From Paulinella micropora (lineage: Eukaryota; Cercozoa; Imbricatea; Euglyphida), in contig BJOX01000070.1 of NCBI GenBank assembly GCA_009731375.1, positions 844,223 to 865,306 of the forward strand: a DNA stretch of 21,084 nt, given 5' to 3'. The position numbers and the translations under genes were made by a program. Positions within the stretch are counted from its first letter, which is position 1; every line of letters begins with the position of its first letter. The notes under the pieces are model-generated. The model was given only the letters and a program-made list of their open reading frames with translations. It searched no databases and was not told the origin of the DNA. Shown here piece after piece: positions 7,767 to 19,024 of this stretch.

Positions 7767-8566
7767 NNNNNNNNNNNNNNNNNNNNNNNNNNNNNNNNNN
7801 NNNNNNNNNNNNNNNNNNNNNNNNNNNNNNNNNNNNNNNNNNNNNNNNNNNNNNNNNNNNNNNNNNNNNNNNNNNNNNNNNNNNNNNNNNNNNNNNNNNN
7901 NNNNNNNNNNNNNNNNNNNNNNNNNNNNNNNNNNNNNNNNNNNNNNNNNNNNNNNNNNNNNNNNNNNNNNNNNNNNNNNNNNNNNNNNNNNNNNNNNNNN
8001 NNNNNNNNNNNNNNNNNNNNNNNNNNNNNNNNNNNNNNNNNNNNNNNNNNNNNNNNNNNNNNNNNNNNNNNNNNNNNNNNNNNNNNNNNNNNNNNNNNNN
8101 NNNNNNNNNNNNNNNNNNNNNNNNNNNNNNNNNNNNNNNNNNNNNNNNNNNNNNNNNNNNNNNNNNNNNNNNNNNNNNNNNNNNNNNNNNNNNNNNNNNN
8201 NNNNNNNNNNNNNNNNNNNNNNNNNNNNNNNNNNNNNNNNNNNNNNNNNNNNNNNNNNNNNNNNNNNNNNNNNNNNNNNNNNNNNNNNNNNNNNNNNNNN
8301 NNNNNNNNNNNNNNNNNNNNNNNNNNNNNNNNNNNNNNNNNNNNNNNNNNNNNNNNNNNNNNNNNNNNNNNNNNNNNNNNNNNNNNNNNNNNNNNNNNNN
8401 NNNNNNNNNNNNNNNNNNNNNNNNNNNNNNNNNNNNNNNNNNNNNNNNNNNNNNNNNNNNNNNNNNNNNNNNNNNNNNNNNNNNNNNNNNNNNNNNNNNN
8501 NNNNNNNNNNNNNNNNNNNNNNNNNNNNNNNNNNNNNNNNNNNNNNNNNNNNNNNNNNNNNNNNNN
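7767..8566. other. Assembly gap (800 N)
   Basis: Exactly 800 Ns, flanked by G-rich sequence on the left and a GA-rich repeat on the right. The missing C-terminal exon of the minus-strand kinase may lie here. Confidence 0.95.
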
Positions 8567-8599
8567 GGGGGAGGGAGAGAGAGAGAGTGAGAGAGAGAG

Positions 8600-8630
<31 letters not shown>

Positions 8631-8677
8631 AGAAAGAAAGAAAGAAAGAGAGAGAAGAAAGAAAGAGAGAGAAGAAG

Positions 8678-8726
<49 letters not shown>

Positions 8727-8735
8727 AGGATGAGC
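8567..8735. repeat. (GA)n / (GAAA)n tract
   Basis: Purine-only microsatellite on the plus strand. The long open frames read through it (Arg-Glu or Ser-Leu repeats) are artefacts of the repeat. Confidence 0.95.
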
Positions 8736-8895
8736 GATCGAACAACAGCACGAAGGGGGTGAGAGAGGGGAGACATGAAAACGCATCAGAAAATGAAATT
8801 CCCTATGAGTAATGTCGTCAAGCAGGAATCGTCAGAAGGATCCACATGTTTGTCATCCGTCGCTTTCCAGAGAATTTAACAAACAAAAACAACAA

Positions 8896-9015
<120 letters not shown>

Positions 9016-9079
9016 ATTTGGCCGACAAAAGAGAAAAGCGAAACGAAGGGCATGGATTTCCAAAAAGGTCTCAGCCAAC

Positions 9080-9169
9080 CTCGAAAGGGTCCAGACGCTC
9101 GTTGGGTTTATAGCGGAGGAACTGAGAAACTAAGTCGATGGCCTGTGGTGAGGCTTTGTTGCGGAACAC
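9080..9169 (-). CDS. GSK3 exon VIII ([18 protein letters not shown])
   Basis: A CCCTAG acceptor and TTCGAG|GTTGGC donor bound 90 nt (30 codons, phase 0): [20 protein letters not shown] then [10 protein letters not shown]. An in-frame TGA follows six bases past the donor, so a further exon encoding the FFDELR-type end is required. Confidence 0.93.
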
Positions 9170-9594
9170 CTAGGGGAGGGAGAGATGTGGATGGATGCGA
9201 TGGGATGGATGGCTGGCTGAGGTAAATGGATGGATGGAAGACGGAAGGAAGGGAAGAGGGAGGGAGGGAGGAAAGCAAGATAGGGAAGGAAGGATGGAGA
9301 GATTAAGAATATAACTAGATGGTGTGAAAAAGGGGGGCAGGGATGGACGTAAAGATATATGATGGAAGGATGGAAGGAAGAAAAGAAGGATAAGTGGATA
9401 GATATAGCAGTTGGGTGAGCATATGTATGGACCTTCTGCCACGGGTGCGGCCGAATCTGAGGAAACTTAAACGCTGTGTGGTTGGGGTTCATGGCCTTGA
9501 TTTCAGCCTTGCTCGGGGTACCTGTGTGTATATATATTATGTCTCTTGCTCTGTTTCGTGTTCAAGTGTGCGTGCGTGCGCGCGCGCGCAGGTG

Positions 9595-9669
<75 letters not shown>

Positions 9670-10634
9670 GAGAGAGAGAGACGCAGGCCGACCTAAGATC
9701 TTGATGATTTCGATGAGTTGATCGACCCCGCTATCTCCAGGGAACAAGGGGTTGCCTAACAGTAGCTCAGCCATCACACAGCCCAGGGACCTACCCGCAG
9801 TACGCATGTGCAGGTGTGTGTGTGTGTGTGTGTGTGTGCGTGTGTAAGTATGTATGTATGTATGTATGTATGTATGTTATGTATGTTATGCATGTTATGT
9901 ATGTATGAATGTATGTTATGTATGTATGCATGCATGTATGTATGTATGTATGTACGTATGTACGTATTTATGTATGTACGTGTATGTATGCCTGTCTGAG
10001 CAAAACCGAACGAAGATAAATGGATGGATGGAGAGAGAGAGAGAGAAAGAGAGGAAGGGGGGGGAGAGNNNNNNNNNNNNNNNNNNNNNNNNNNNNNNNN
10101 NNNNNNNNNNNNNNNNNNNNNNNNNNNNNNNNNNNNNNNNNNNNNNNNNNNNNNNNNNNNNNNNNNNNNNNNNNNNNNNNNNNNNNNNNNNNNNNNNNNN
10201 NNNNNNNNNNNNNNNNNNNNNNNNNNNNNNNNNNNNNNNNNNNNNNNNNNNNNNNNNNNNNNNNNNNNNNNNNNNNNNNNNNNNNNNNNNNNNNNNNNNN
10301 NNNNNNNNNNNNNNNNNNNNNNNNNNNNNNNNNNNNNNNNNNNNNNNNNNNNNNNNNNNNNNNNNNNNNNNNNNNNNNNNNNNNNNNNNNNNNNNNNNNN
10401 NNNNNNNNNNNNNNNNNNNNNNNNNNNNNNNNNNNNNNNNNNNNNNNNNNNNNNNNNNNNNNNNNNNNNNNNNNNNNNNNNNNNNNNNNNNNNNNNNNNN
10501 NNNNNNNNNNNNNNNNNNNNNNNNNNNNNNNNNNNNNNNNNNNNNNNNNNNNNNNNNNNNNNNNNNNNNNNNNNNNNNNNNNNNNNNNNNNNNNNNNNNN
10601 NNNNNNNNNNNNNNNNNNNNNNNNAGGGAAGGTG

Positions 10635-10701
<67 letters not shown>

Positions 10702-10879
10702 CAGAGAGAGAGACACAGAAAGAAAGAAAGAGAGAGAGAGAGAGAGTCACAGAGAGGACAGCAGAGAAAGGTAGGGAGAGAGAGAGAGAGAGAGAAAGAA
10801 GGGAGGGAGGGAGGGAGGGAGAGAGAGCGCACGCGAGTGTGTCTGTGTGTGTGAGAGAGAGAGAGAGAGAGTGTTGTGT

Positions 10880-10929
<50 letters not shown>

Positions 10930-13106
10930 AAGAAAGGGAGAGAGAGAGAGAAAGAGAGAGACCTACCTACCTACCTACCTACCTAAAATCTAATCTTTTC
11001 TAATCTAATCCCGTCTAATCTAAATTTAATCAAATCGAATCGAATCAAATCGAATAAAATCCGACACCACACGCACCATCGCACACACACATCGTACCAC
11101 ACGTCGATCTTGGTTGTGTATTCCGTGGCTTCAAACACTAACTCAGGAGCGCGGTAGTAACGCGAACAAATGTAGGAGACGTTGGCTTCGCCGCGTACTA
11201 GGATCTTGGCGCTACCGAAGTCACAGAGCTTGACTGCGTGCGTTTTCGTGTTGAGGAGGAGGTTCTGAGGTTTGATGTCGCGATGGCAGATGCCGAGGGA
11301 GTGGATATAGGCGATAGACCGGCATATTTGATACATGTACACCTGCGAGTTGGAGGAGAGAAGATAAGATATGCTAAGGCAAAACTAGGATTGAGGGAGG
11401 ATGGGAAGGGATGGAGGATAGGATAGGGTAGGATGGTTTGGATAGGAGAGTATGAGATGGGTGTGATGGGATGGGATGGGATGGAATAAAATAGATAGGA
11501 TGGGATAGGATGGACTGGATAGGATGAGATGGGTGGGTGGGGTGGGATGGGATGGGATGGGATGGGATTGGATGGGATGGGACGGAATGAGTAAAATAGG
11601 ATAGAACAAGATAGGATAGGGATAGGAAGGATTGGACAGGGATAGGGATAGAAATAGGAATAGGGACAGGCATAGGGATTAGGGATTAGGATTAGGATCA
11701 GGATCAGATCGGCTAGGCTAGGCTAGGCTAGGCTAGGTAGGTAGATAGGTAGGTTGGCCGATAGATGCAAGGATAGGTGAGATGGATAGATGGTGTACAC
11801 AGAAAGATTGATATACAGAAATAGTTAGGCACGCAGTGAGGTATTAGATAGGAAGGCTTTTGGTGACACCAAGAGGGCAATAGGTGCGCAGTCGAAGGAT
11901 GTACTTGGAACCGATACATAGATGGAAATTAGATTGATCGATCATAGACTGCAAGATGGGCAGGCAGGGAGAGTGCTATCCAACCTATCTACTTCCTACC
12001 AAAGCATCTGCATGCACCTATCCAGCCTCCCAACACACAAACAAATATTGTATATGACCTTTGTATACATAATAGGGATGAGCTTCTTTGCTTTTGTGTG
12101 GTTACGCAGAGTACGGTGAATTGTATCAGGAATGTACTCCATGACTAAATTGAGGAAGATATCGTCCTGTCAAGCACAAGTACAACAGGCATGCATTCTC
12201 TTCTTGCATGGCGATGAAACACTTTTGTGAATGGTACCTTTTCGCCCTTGGAATAGAAACAATGCTTAAGGGAGACGACGTCAGGATGGTTGAGCATGTT
12301 CATGATCTGGAGCTCACGGTTCTGCCAAGCACAATCCGTAAGTGTTCGATTCGTGCAACAATACAAACGCATTTGTGCTTTGGTACGTGCTACTCATGTT
12401 ACCTTAAAACGCCTATCCTGCAGCACCTTCTTAATGGCGACTGTTTCGCCAGTTTCGATGACAGAGGCTTGGTATACCACCCCAAAGGACCCATTCCCAA
12501 TAACACGCTCTGCTGCATAGCTGATGGCATGCTTTTTGTTGCTCCTCTCACCATCCTTGCGCTTTGTTTCTGTGTTGCACAGGAGAAGGAAGGCAATAGT
12601 AAACAAAGGGAAGAGAAATAGAGAAAAGTGAGGAGGGGAATACTGAGGGACACGTAGTTATCGTTTCTTTCTTTTGGTACTTTGGAAATAAGGACAGAAT
12701 TGCATGTCGTTCTGTAATTGAGTACATGATATAAATGGAATATGAAATAGAGAAACGAGGTGCGAGTGCCACTGCCTGACTGGAAGAAATCCAGAGCAAA
12801 CACAAGGGACAAGTATCTTATCGTTTCTTCCATTTGAGACTTTGAGATATGCAGTCACGATGACAAAGGCAGAATTGCATGTAGATTGAATAATTGAATA
12901 TACAATCGGAATGGGTTATAACACAAAGAAAAGAGGCACGAGAGACCCTCGCCTGACACTGTGAGAGTCTGCATAGCATTGCTGAGTGAGTCGCTCCCAG
13001 TCACTGCAGTAGGGTTGTGCTGCCTTTGCTGTTTCTGCTTCGGCTCTTCTTCCACATCCCCCTCTGGCTTGGGGTTGTCCGACTTCTTCCGCCGGAACAT
13101 ATCCAT
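9080..13106 (-). CDS. GSK3-type (shaggy) serine/threonine kinase gene, exons I-VIII, 3' end missing
   Basis: A CMGC-family protein kinase that phosphorylates Ser/Thr, often on primed substrates. Eight exons (13106-12947, 12569-12403, 12321-12238, 12166-12059, 11342-11098, 9790-9693, 9521-9433, 9169-9080) join in phase into about 347 codons. Motifs in order: glycine loop [14 protein letters not shown] lysine; [25 protein letters not shown] catalytic loop; [19 protein letters not shown] with the activating Tyr; [31 protein letters not shown]. The Arg of NRELQ, the Arg of HRD and the Lys of GSAK, which bind the priming phosphate, are all present. The N-terminus is a charged, Gln-rich tail of about 60 residues. 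The last part (FFDELR-type segment) is missing, probably in the gaps below 9080. It is convergent with FBPase. Nothing in the visible exons is broken, so I expect an active kinase. Confidence 0.96.
9181..9410. repeat. Degenerate GGAT/GGAA tract in GSK3 intron
   Basis: Purine-rich imperfect tetramers on the plus strand (pyrimidine-rich on the coding strand), filling most of the intron between exons VII and VIII. Confidence 0.8.
9433..9521 (-). CDS. GSK3 exon VII ([18 protein letters not shown])
   Basis: A CACAG acceptor and CAGAAG|GTCCAT donor bound 89 nt: [20 protein letters not shown] then QIRPHPWQK. The Gly of LGTPS is split across the junction with exon VI. Confidence 0.95.
9566..9682. 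repeat. (GTGC)(GC)n(GT)n followed by (GA)n in GSK3 intron
   Basis: Alternating purine-pyrimidine (GTGCGTGCGTGCGCGCGC, then GT repeats to about 9630) passes directly into (GA)n. The first part is a classic Z-DNA-prone composition. It fills the 171-bp intron between exons VI and VII. Confidence 0.9.
9693..9790 (-). CDS. GSK3 exon VI ([12 protein letters not shown])
   Basis: A GGGTAG acceptor and TTAG|GTCGGC donor bound 98 nt: [20 protein letters not shown] then [12 protein letters not shown]. It is joined to exon V through a split Trp codon (TG|G), giving the family motif IDVWSLGCV. Confidence 0.96.
9812..10068. repeat. (GT)n, (GTAT)n and GA-rich repeats in GSK3 intron
   Basis: (GT)n at about 9812-9845, (GTAT)n with GTTAT variants to about 9990, then GATG/GA-rich sequence up to the gap. 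Confidence 0.9.
10069..10624. other. Assembly gap (556 N)
   Basis: Ns inside the GSK3 exon V-VI intron, flanked by GA-rich repeats on both sides. No GSK3 residues are missing here, because exons V and VI join exactly. Confidence 0.95.
10625..11075. repeat. (GA)n tract, (CCTA)n and (AATCT/AATCG)n in GSK3 intron
   Basis: GA-rich tract to about 10960, (CCTA)n at 10966-10985, then degenerate pentamers TAATC/AATCG to about 11060. Confidence 0.9.
11098..11342 (-). CDS. GSK3 exon V (catalytic and activation loops)
   Basis: A TCGCAG acceptor and GTGTG|GTACGA donor bound 245 nt. It encodes [61 protein letters not shown] and TTKIDV. It contains the HRD Asp, the DFG Asp and the activation-loop Tyr. 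Confidence 0.97.
11385..11745. repeat. Degenerate (GGATG/GGATA)n and (GGCTA)n pentamers in GSK3 intron
   Basis: Pentamers centred on GGATG/GGATA run from about 11395 to 11690, passing into GGATTA/GGATCA and then (GGCTA)n at about 11709-11735. The intron between exons IV and V is mostly this array. Confidence 0.9.
12059..12166 (-). CDS. GSK3 exon IV ([18 protein letters not shown])
   Basis: A TGACAG acceptor and ACAAAG|GTCATA donor bound 108 nt (36 codons, phase 0): [18 protein letters not shown], then [18 protein letters not shown]. It is the kinase hinge region and fits exactly between exons III and V. Confidence 0.94.
12238..12321 (-). CDS. GSK3 exon III (NRELQIM...)
   Basis: A TGGCAG acceptor and GAAAAG|GTACCA donor bound 84 nt (28 codons, phase 0): [20 protein letters not shown] then CFYSKGEK. 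It holds helix C with the catalytic Glu of RELQ. Confidence 0.96.
12403..12569 (-). CDS. GSK3 exon II (glycine loop, VAIKK)
   Basis: A CACAG acceptor and TTTAAG|GTAACA donor bound 167 nt. It encodes [40 protein letters not shown] and [15 protein letters not shown]. The ATP-binding loop and the invariant lysine are here. Confidence 0.96.
12646..12965 (-). repeat. Tandem duplication of about 150 bp spanning the exon I / intron I boundary of GSK3
   Basis: The segment 12646-12785 is similar to 12804-12965. Shared blocks include TTATCGTTTCTT, ACAGAATTGCATGT (GCAGAATTGCATGT in the second), AAGAGGCACGAG against AACGAGGTGCGAG, and GCCTGAC. The 12804-12965 copy contains the true end of exon I and its donor. 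The other copy carries a decayed version of that exon end inside the intron. Confidence 0.75.
12947..13106 (-). CDS. GSK3 exon I (start codon, N-terminal tail)
   Basis: ATG at 13106-13104 in the context AAAATGG. It encodes [20 protein letters not shown], then a Lys/Gln-rich stretch, and ends TVSGE plus one base before GTCTCT. This low-complexity tail is typical of the variable N-terminus of GSK3s. The start was chosen as the first ATG of the frame that joins exon II in phase; an in-frame start further upstream is not excluded. Confidence 0.8.
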
Positions 13107-13440
13107 TTTGAAACCGAGGTGTGGTAGTGGGGCGAAAAGGCAGGCCCACTACGCCCCTTGTGACAGGGAGGCGATTCTTCAGTATGGCCCGTGCGAACTT
13201 CAAGAGCAAAAAAAGACACGCTTCAAAATGCTTATATTTTTGGCAAAAGGGATGAGTCCTGCTAACGATAAAAACTTTCTGTTCACTGATGACCACCGTG
13301 CCTGACAACATAGTTACCCCGCTTCGGTGTTTCCTTTGTCTATGTATTAGTCTATTGTGGCAGTGCCTTTTTTTTTAATACCTATCATTCACCAACGACC
13401 ACAGCCAACAACAATCTAATATCATTATATTAAGTTGAAC
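13107..13440. other. GSK3 5' flank, no feature identified
   Basis: Non-repetitive sequence upstream of the GSK3 start. It would contain the promoter and 5' UTR, but I see no clear core promoter motif. A T run lies at 13371-13377. Confidence 0.4.
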
Positions 13441-13859
13441 AACAACAACAACATCTTGCATTAATGAGTTTGTTTAAATTTATTATTATTATTAAATTGA
13501 ACAACAACATTATTTTAAATTGAACAACAAGACAACTTGTCTTTAAGTGGGTTCAAGGCCGTTATCCACACACCATCATGTCACTGAGACTCCACTGGTC
13601 TAATTACTGTAATTAAATTTACAACAACAACAACACGACAACAACAACAACAACAACAATAACAAAAACAACAACAACAGCATTTTAATTACTTTGTTTA
13701 AATTTCATTATCATTATTATTGAATTGAACAACAACAACATCATCATCATCATCATCATTTTTTTTAATTTTATAATTAAATTGAACAACAACAACAACA
13801 ACAACAACACTGATTTACTTAATATTGTTATTAATATTAATTAGATTGTTCTGCAACTG

Positions 13860-14095
<236 letters not shown>

Positions 14096-14099
14096 TTTT

Positions 14100-14150
<51 letters not shown>

Positions 14151-14257
14151 GCAACTTCTTTTAAGTGGCCTCGAAGGCCGTTAGCCATGCACCATCATGC
14201 CATTTGTTTAATTACTTTAATTAAATTTAACAACAACAACAACAACAGCAACTTCTG

Positions 14258-14332
14258 CTCCTTTTTCCTCTCTCCTTATTTCTTGTCTTTGAGCTCTAGA
14301 GTCCTATAGTATAGTGAGCGTGCTCTGGCGTC
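14258..14332 (+). repeat. Secondary repeat, copy 1 (GAGCTCTAG-GTCCTATAGTA block)
   Basis: CTCCTTTTTC, CTTATTTCTTGT, GAGCTCTAG, GTCCTATAGTA, AGTGAGC and GCTCTGGCG in this order. Repeated at 14866-14940 and, degenerate, at about 15501-15556 within the CAA array. Confidence 0.8.
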
Positions 14333-14446
14333 CCGTGTCGGCCGGGGATGATTAGACATCTACTTGTCTTTAAGTGGGTTTAAAGGCCGTTATCCATGCA
14401 CCATCATGCCACTGTGTTTAATTACTGTAATTAAGTTTACAACAGC

Positions 14447-14486
<40 letters not shown>

Positions 14487-14568
14487 GCAACAACGAGTGA
14501 AGGCCGTAGCCACACACCATCTTGCATTAATCAGTTTGTTTAAATTCATTATTATTATTATTAAATTG

Positions 14569-14605
<37 letters not shown>

Positions 14606-14646
14606 TGCACCATCATGCCATAGGTTTAATTATTTTAATTAAATTT

Positions 14647-14680
<34 letters not shown>

Positions 14681-14768
14681 GCAACAGCAACAACACTGTC
14701 TTTAAGTGGCGCTCGAAGGCTTAGCCATGCACCATCGTGCCATTGGTTTAATTACTTTAATTAAATTT

Positions 14769-14812
<44 letters not shown>

Positions 14813-14865
14813 CTGTCTTTACTCTTCTCCCCCCATTGTTGTTGTTTTACTAGTGCATGCTCTTC

Positions 14866-14940
14866 TGCTCCTTTTTCTTCTTTCATTATTTCTTGTTTCT
14901 GAGCTCTAGGTCCTATAGTACAGTGAGCATGCTCTGGCGC
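14866..14940 (+). repeat. Secondary repeat, copy 2
   Basis: The same block order as 14258-14332 with few changes, again followed by a CAA-array unit. Confidence 0.8.
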
Positions 14941-15098
14941 TGGCCATTGGTTTAATTTCTATAATTAAATTGAACAACAACAACAACAACAACAACAACA
15001 ACGACGACGACAACAACAACAACAACAACAACAACGACAACGACAACAACAACGATATCTTGCCATTGGTTCAATTTTCTATAATAAAATTGAACAGC

Positions 15099-15142
<44 letters not shown>

Positions 15143-15348
15143 CGACAACAACGACAACAACAACAACAATGACAACGACAACGACAACGACATTAACAGC
15201 AGCAACAGCAGCGACAACAACAACAACAACCACAACAACAACCACAACAACAACCACAACAACATCAACGAAATAACAACAGCAGTTATTATATTTTTGG
15301 CCGTAGCCACACACCATTTATCATTGGTTTAGATTATTAATTAAATTC

Positions 15349-15408
<60 letters not shown>

Positions 15409-15455
15409 AACAACGACAACGACAACAACCGTAGTACTCTTTCGCTCTTCTCTGT

Positions 15456-15554
15456 CTCTCTCTCTCTCTCTCTCTCCCTCCCTCTCTCTCTCTCTCTCTC
15501 TCCTTATTGTTTGTTATTGAGCCCTAGTGACCTATAGCTCAATGAATTAGCCAT

Positions 15555-15622
<68 letters not shown>

Positions 15623-15640
15623 GAGAGAGAGGGACAGACG
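15456..15640. repeat. (CT)n ... (GA)n inverted microsatellite pair
   Basis: (CT)n at about 15456-15503 and (GA)n at about 15557-15632 are reverse complements separated by about 55 bp, so they can pair as a long stem. Confidence 0.85.
15501..15556 (+). repeat. Secondary repeat, copy 3 (degenerate)
   Basis: CTTATTGTTTGTTATTGAGC, CCTAGTGACCTATAG and a diverged end, preceded by (CT)n and followed by (GA)n. Confidence 0.6.
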
Positions 15641-15805
15641 AGAGGGAGAGGTGTCCTGACGGCTGGGGATAAAAGTGGCATTTTATTTTTTTGTCCGATA
15701 GTCACACTCCATCTAGTTATTGATTATTAATTAAATTGAACGACGACGACGACGACGAAGACGACAACAACAACAACATCAACAAGAACAAGAACGACAA
15801 GAACG

Positions 15806-16310
<505 letters not shown>

Positions 16311-16313
16311 CGT

Positions 16314-16712
16314 GGTGGGGTGCCTTATGTGTGCCTAGCCATACGCCTATAAGTCACATGCCGAAATAGCGACGGGAAGCACAATCCTGTTCCCTTAGGG
16401 TGCCCTTTCTCGCTTGTTGAGCCCGGAATAAAACCCACAGTGCTCTGTCGGTTTATACTAGACTGTCGAACAGTCTCGAAACTCCATCTGCTTACTGGGC
16501 CCTCTGTAATGGAGGTGGGAGCTCGTTCTGCAAGGGGCGCTTATGGAACGAGCCCTGGCCCCGCCTGGTACTAGGGAGCTTTGGTATCGCCTGTATCAGT
16601 CCCTTCCGTGCAAACATCACGGCTTAGCTGGGCATCGGTTCAATACTTTACCCACAGACTTTCCTGGTTGACGAAATCAGAAGCTCCTTTTTTCTGACAT
16701 TAGTCGATATCT
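16314..16712 (+). repeat. Structured dispersed repeat, copy 1 (full length, about 400 bp)
   Basis: Begins GGTGGGGTGCCTTATGTGTG and ends TTAGTCGATATCTCATC, leading directly into (TATC)n. Successive hairpin-capable stems are visible: AGACTGT-CGA-ACAGTCT; CTCCAT...ATGGAG; GCTCGTTC...GAACGAGC. There is no long ORF. Near-identical to 19193-19620 and, in its middle part, to 20914-21084. A SINE-like element or structured RNA-derived repeat is possible; family unknown. Confidence 0.88.
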
Positions 16713-16713
16713 C

Positions 16714-16790
<77 letters not shown>

Positions 16791-16830
16791 CCTACCTACC
16801 TACCTAACTACCTACCTATCTACTTACCTA
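16712..16830. repeat. (TATC)n tail of repeat copy 1
   Basis: (TATC)n then (CTAC)n, following the repeat's 3' end without a spacer. Confidence 0.95.
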
Positions 16831-16936
16831 TCCCTCTTAATCGTAGTTGTACTTACTGCAACACTAACGCTTAGTCAATGGTGAACTTTTTCCAAAGATA
16901 TACTGTACCCTCCTTGCTCCACGCTTTTTTTGGGTA

Positions 16937-16937
16937 A

Positions 16938-16992
<55 letters not shown>

Positions 16993-17034
16993 GCTATATC
17001 TATCTATCTATCTATCTATCTATATATCTATCTA

Positions 17035-17066
<32 letters not shown>

Positions 17067-17067
17067 C

Positions 17068-17101
<34 letters not shown>

Positions 17102-17283
17102 CTCTCTTTCTCTATATATATATATATGTATATATATATACATATATATATGTATGTATATATATATATACATATATATATATGTATGTTTATATATATA
17201 TGTATGTATGTATATATATATATATGTATATTTTTATATGTATATACCTATCTATCTATCTATCTATCTATCTATTTATCTAT

Positions 17284-17317
<34 letters not shown>

Positions 17318-17366
17318 CTCTATCTATCTATCTCTCTATCTATCTCTCTATCTATCTCTCTCTCTT

Positions 17367-17399
<33 letters not shown>

Positions 17400-17500
17400 G
17401 TATTTATATATATGCAGCTATCTATTCATCTATTCATCTATATCGGTCCACATATCTTTCCATCCATCGATCTATCTCTATCTATCCACCTACATAGGCA
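16937..17500. repeat. (TATC)n, (TA)n and (TATG)n tract
   Basis: (TATC)n, (CT)n, (TA)n and TATATG/TATGTA units in alternating blocks. A unique stretch of about 105 bp (16831-16936) precedes it; I see nothing in that stretch. Confidence 0.95.
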
Positions 17501-17608
17501 GACCACGACGATAGCAGATGTGCTATGTTGCTTGGTGTCGTTGGTGATGTTTCCTGTATTGCTAGCGCGACTCTTCCCTTACGAGTTTGATATGTTAGGA
17601 GGGCGCTG
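17501..17608. other. Unique stretch, no gene seen
   Basis: About 100 bp of non-repeat sequence between opposite-strand microsatellites. No recognisable feature. Confidence 0.5.
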
Positions 17609-17667
17609 GTGTGTGAGAGAGAGAGAGAGACAGACAGAGAGAGAGAGAGACAGAGAGAGAGAGACAG

Positions 17668-17722
<55 letters not shown>

Positions 17723-17723
17723 G

Positions 17724-17771
<48 letters not shown>

Positions 17772-17804
17772 GGATGGATGGATGGATGGATGGATGGATG
17801 GATG

Positions 17805-17857
<53 letters not shown>

Positions 17858-17885
17858 ATATATTGCTAGATAGATAAATAGATAA

Positions 17886-17932
<47 letters not shown>

Positions 17933-17933
17933 C

Positions 17934-17986
<53 letters not shown>

Positions 17987-18001
17987 TAGATAGATAGATA
18001 A

Positions 18002-18057
<56 letters not shown>

Positions 18058-18065
18058 GTAGATAG
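17609..18065. repeat. (GA)n, (GATA)n, (GATG)n and (GACA)n tract
   Basis: (GATA)n with a (GATG)n block at 17770-17810 and a (GACA)n block at about 17947-17987. Its orientation is opposite to the (TATC)n tracts on both sides, so the neighbouring tracts are inverted repeats of each other. GATA plus GACA is the composition of Bkm-type satellites. Confidence 0.95.
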
Positions 18066-18129
18066 CATCCATCCCTCTATGTATCATTTCTCTCTACCAC
18101 TATGTATTTTTTCTTTCTACCTCCAAATA

Positions 18130-18132
18130 TGC

Positions 18133-18192
<60 letters not shown>

Positions 18193-18195
18193 GTC
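18130..18195. repeat. (TATC)n
   Basis: About 15 TATC units after the orientation switches back. Confidence 0.95.
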
Positions 18196-18640
18196 CATCT
18201 ATTTCATTCTTTCATTACCATCTAGCTTCTTCCACCCTTCAGGAATTGGCGCACTGTGTTGTTTTGTCTGGTTACTGGCGACTTGGGCGGCGGTTCGCTG
18301 TCCTTCCTTTTCTGCCTGTTTCTTCTCTTCTTCGCTGCCATCCCCCCCCCCCTTTTTTATTATTTTTCTTTCTCTCTCGTAACCTTCTTTCTTTCTTTAC
18401 TTTTTTTTTTCTTTGCTTCCTCTCACTTTCTTTCCTTTCTCTCGTTTTCTTTTCTGTCCCCTTTCTAAGTTTCTGTTTCTCTTTTTGATTGTTACTTTCC
18501 TTTCCTTTCTGTATGTTCTTCTGTCTTTGTTTGTTTCATTTTGTTCGCTTCTATCCTAACCTTTCTTCTTCCTTTTTTTCTTTCTTGCTTTTCCTACTTT
18601 CCTTTTGTCGTAACTCAAATATACAAAAACCGACAAATTT
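18196..18640. other. Pyrimidine-rich stretch, no gene seen
   Basis: T/C-rich sequence on the plus strand (for example 18340-18600) without a clear repeat unit. Its open frames are Phe/Leu/Ser-rich readings of low-complexity DNA. Confidence 0.6.
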
Positions 18641-18649
18641 TTCACTTAA

Positions 18650-18845
18650 CATGGACATAGCATAGACATAGACATAGACATAGACATAGACATAGACATA
18701 GACATTGACAAAGACGTTGACATTGACATAGACATAGACATAGACATAGACATAGACATAGACATAGACGTAGACATAGACATAGACATGGACATTGACA
18801 TTGACATTGACATTGACATTGACATTGACATTGACATTGACATAC
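18650..18845. repeat. (GACATA)n and (GACATT)n hexanucleotide array
   Basis: GACATA units fill about 18650-18790 with a few GACATT/GACAAA variants; a block of GACATT units follows (about 18790-18843). The same GACATA/GACATG hexamer type occurs after both FBPase exon D copies (3395-3440 and 3665-3700). Confidence 0.9.
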
Positions 18846-18874
18846 ATCGTTAGCAAATTTCCGAGGCGCTTTTA

Positions 18875-18888
18875 TCCATCTATCTATA

Positions 18889-18945
<57 letters not shown>

Positions 18946-18950
18946 ATCTT

Positions 18951-19024
<74 letters not shown>

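Noticed and set aside
7645-8786. Open frames of over 300 codons across the 800-N gap, and similar ones across 10069-10624
   Set aside because: Most of their length is unknown bases; the flanks are GA/CT repeats.
12961-13305. Plus-strand open frame opposite GSK3 exon I
   Set aside because: It is the antisense of exon I plus flank; the minus strand has the in-phase coding evidence.
16600-16660. tRNA-like Pol III promoter (GGTTCAATAC as box B) in the dispersed repeat
   Set aside because: Only a loose box B match; no box A at the right spacing and no tRNA fold could be drawn.
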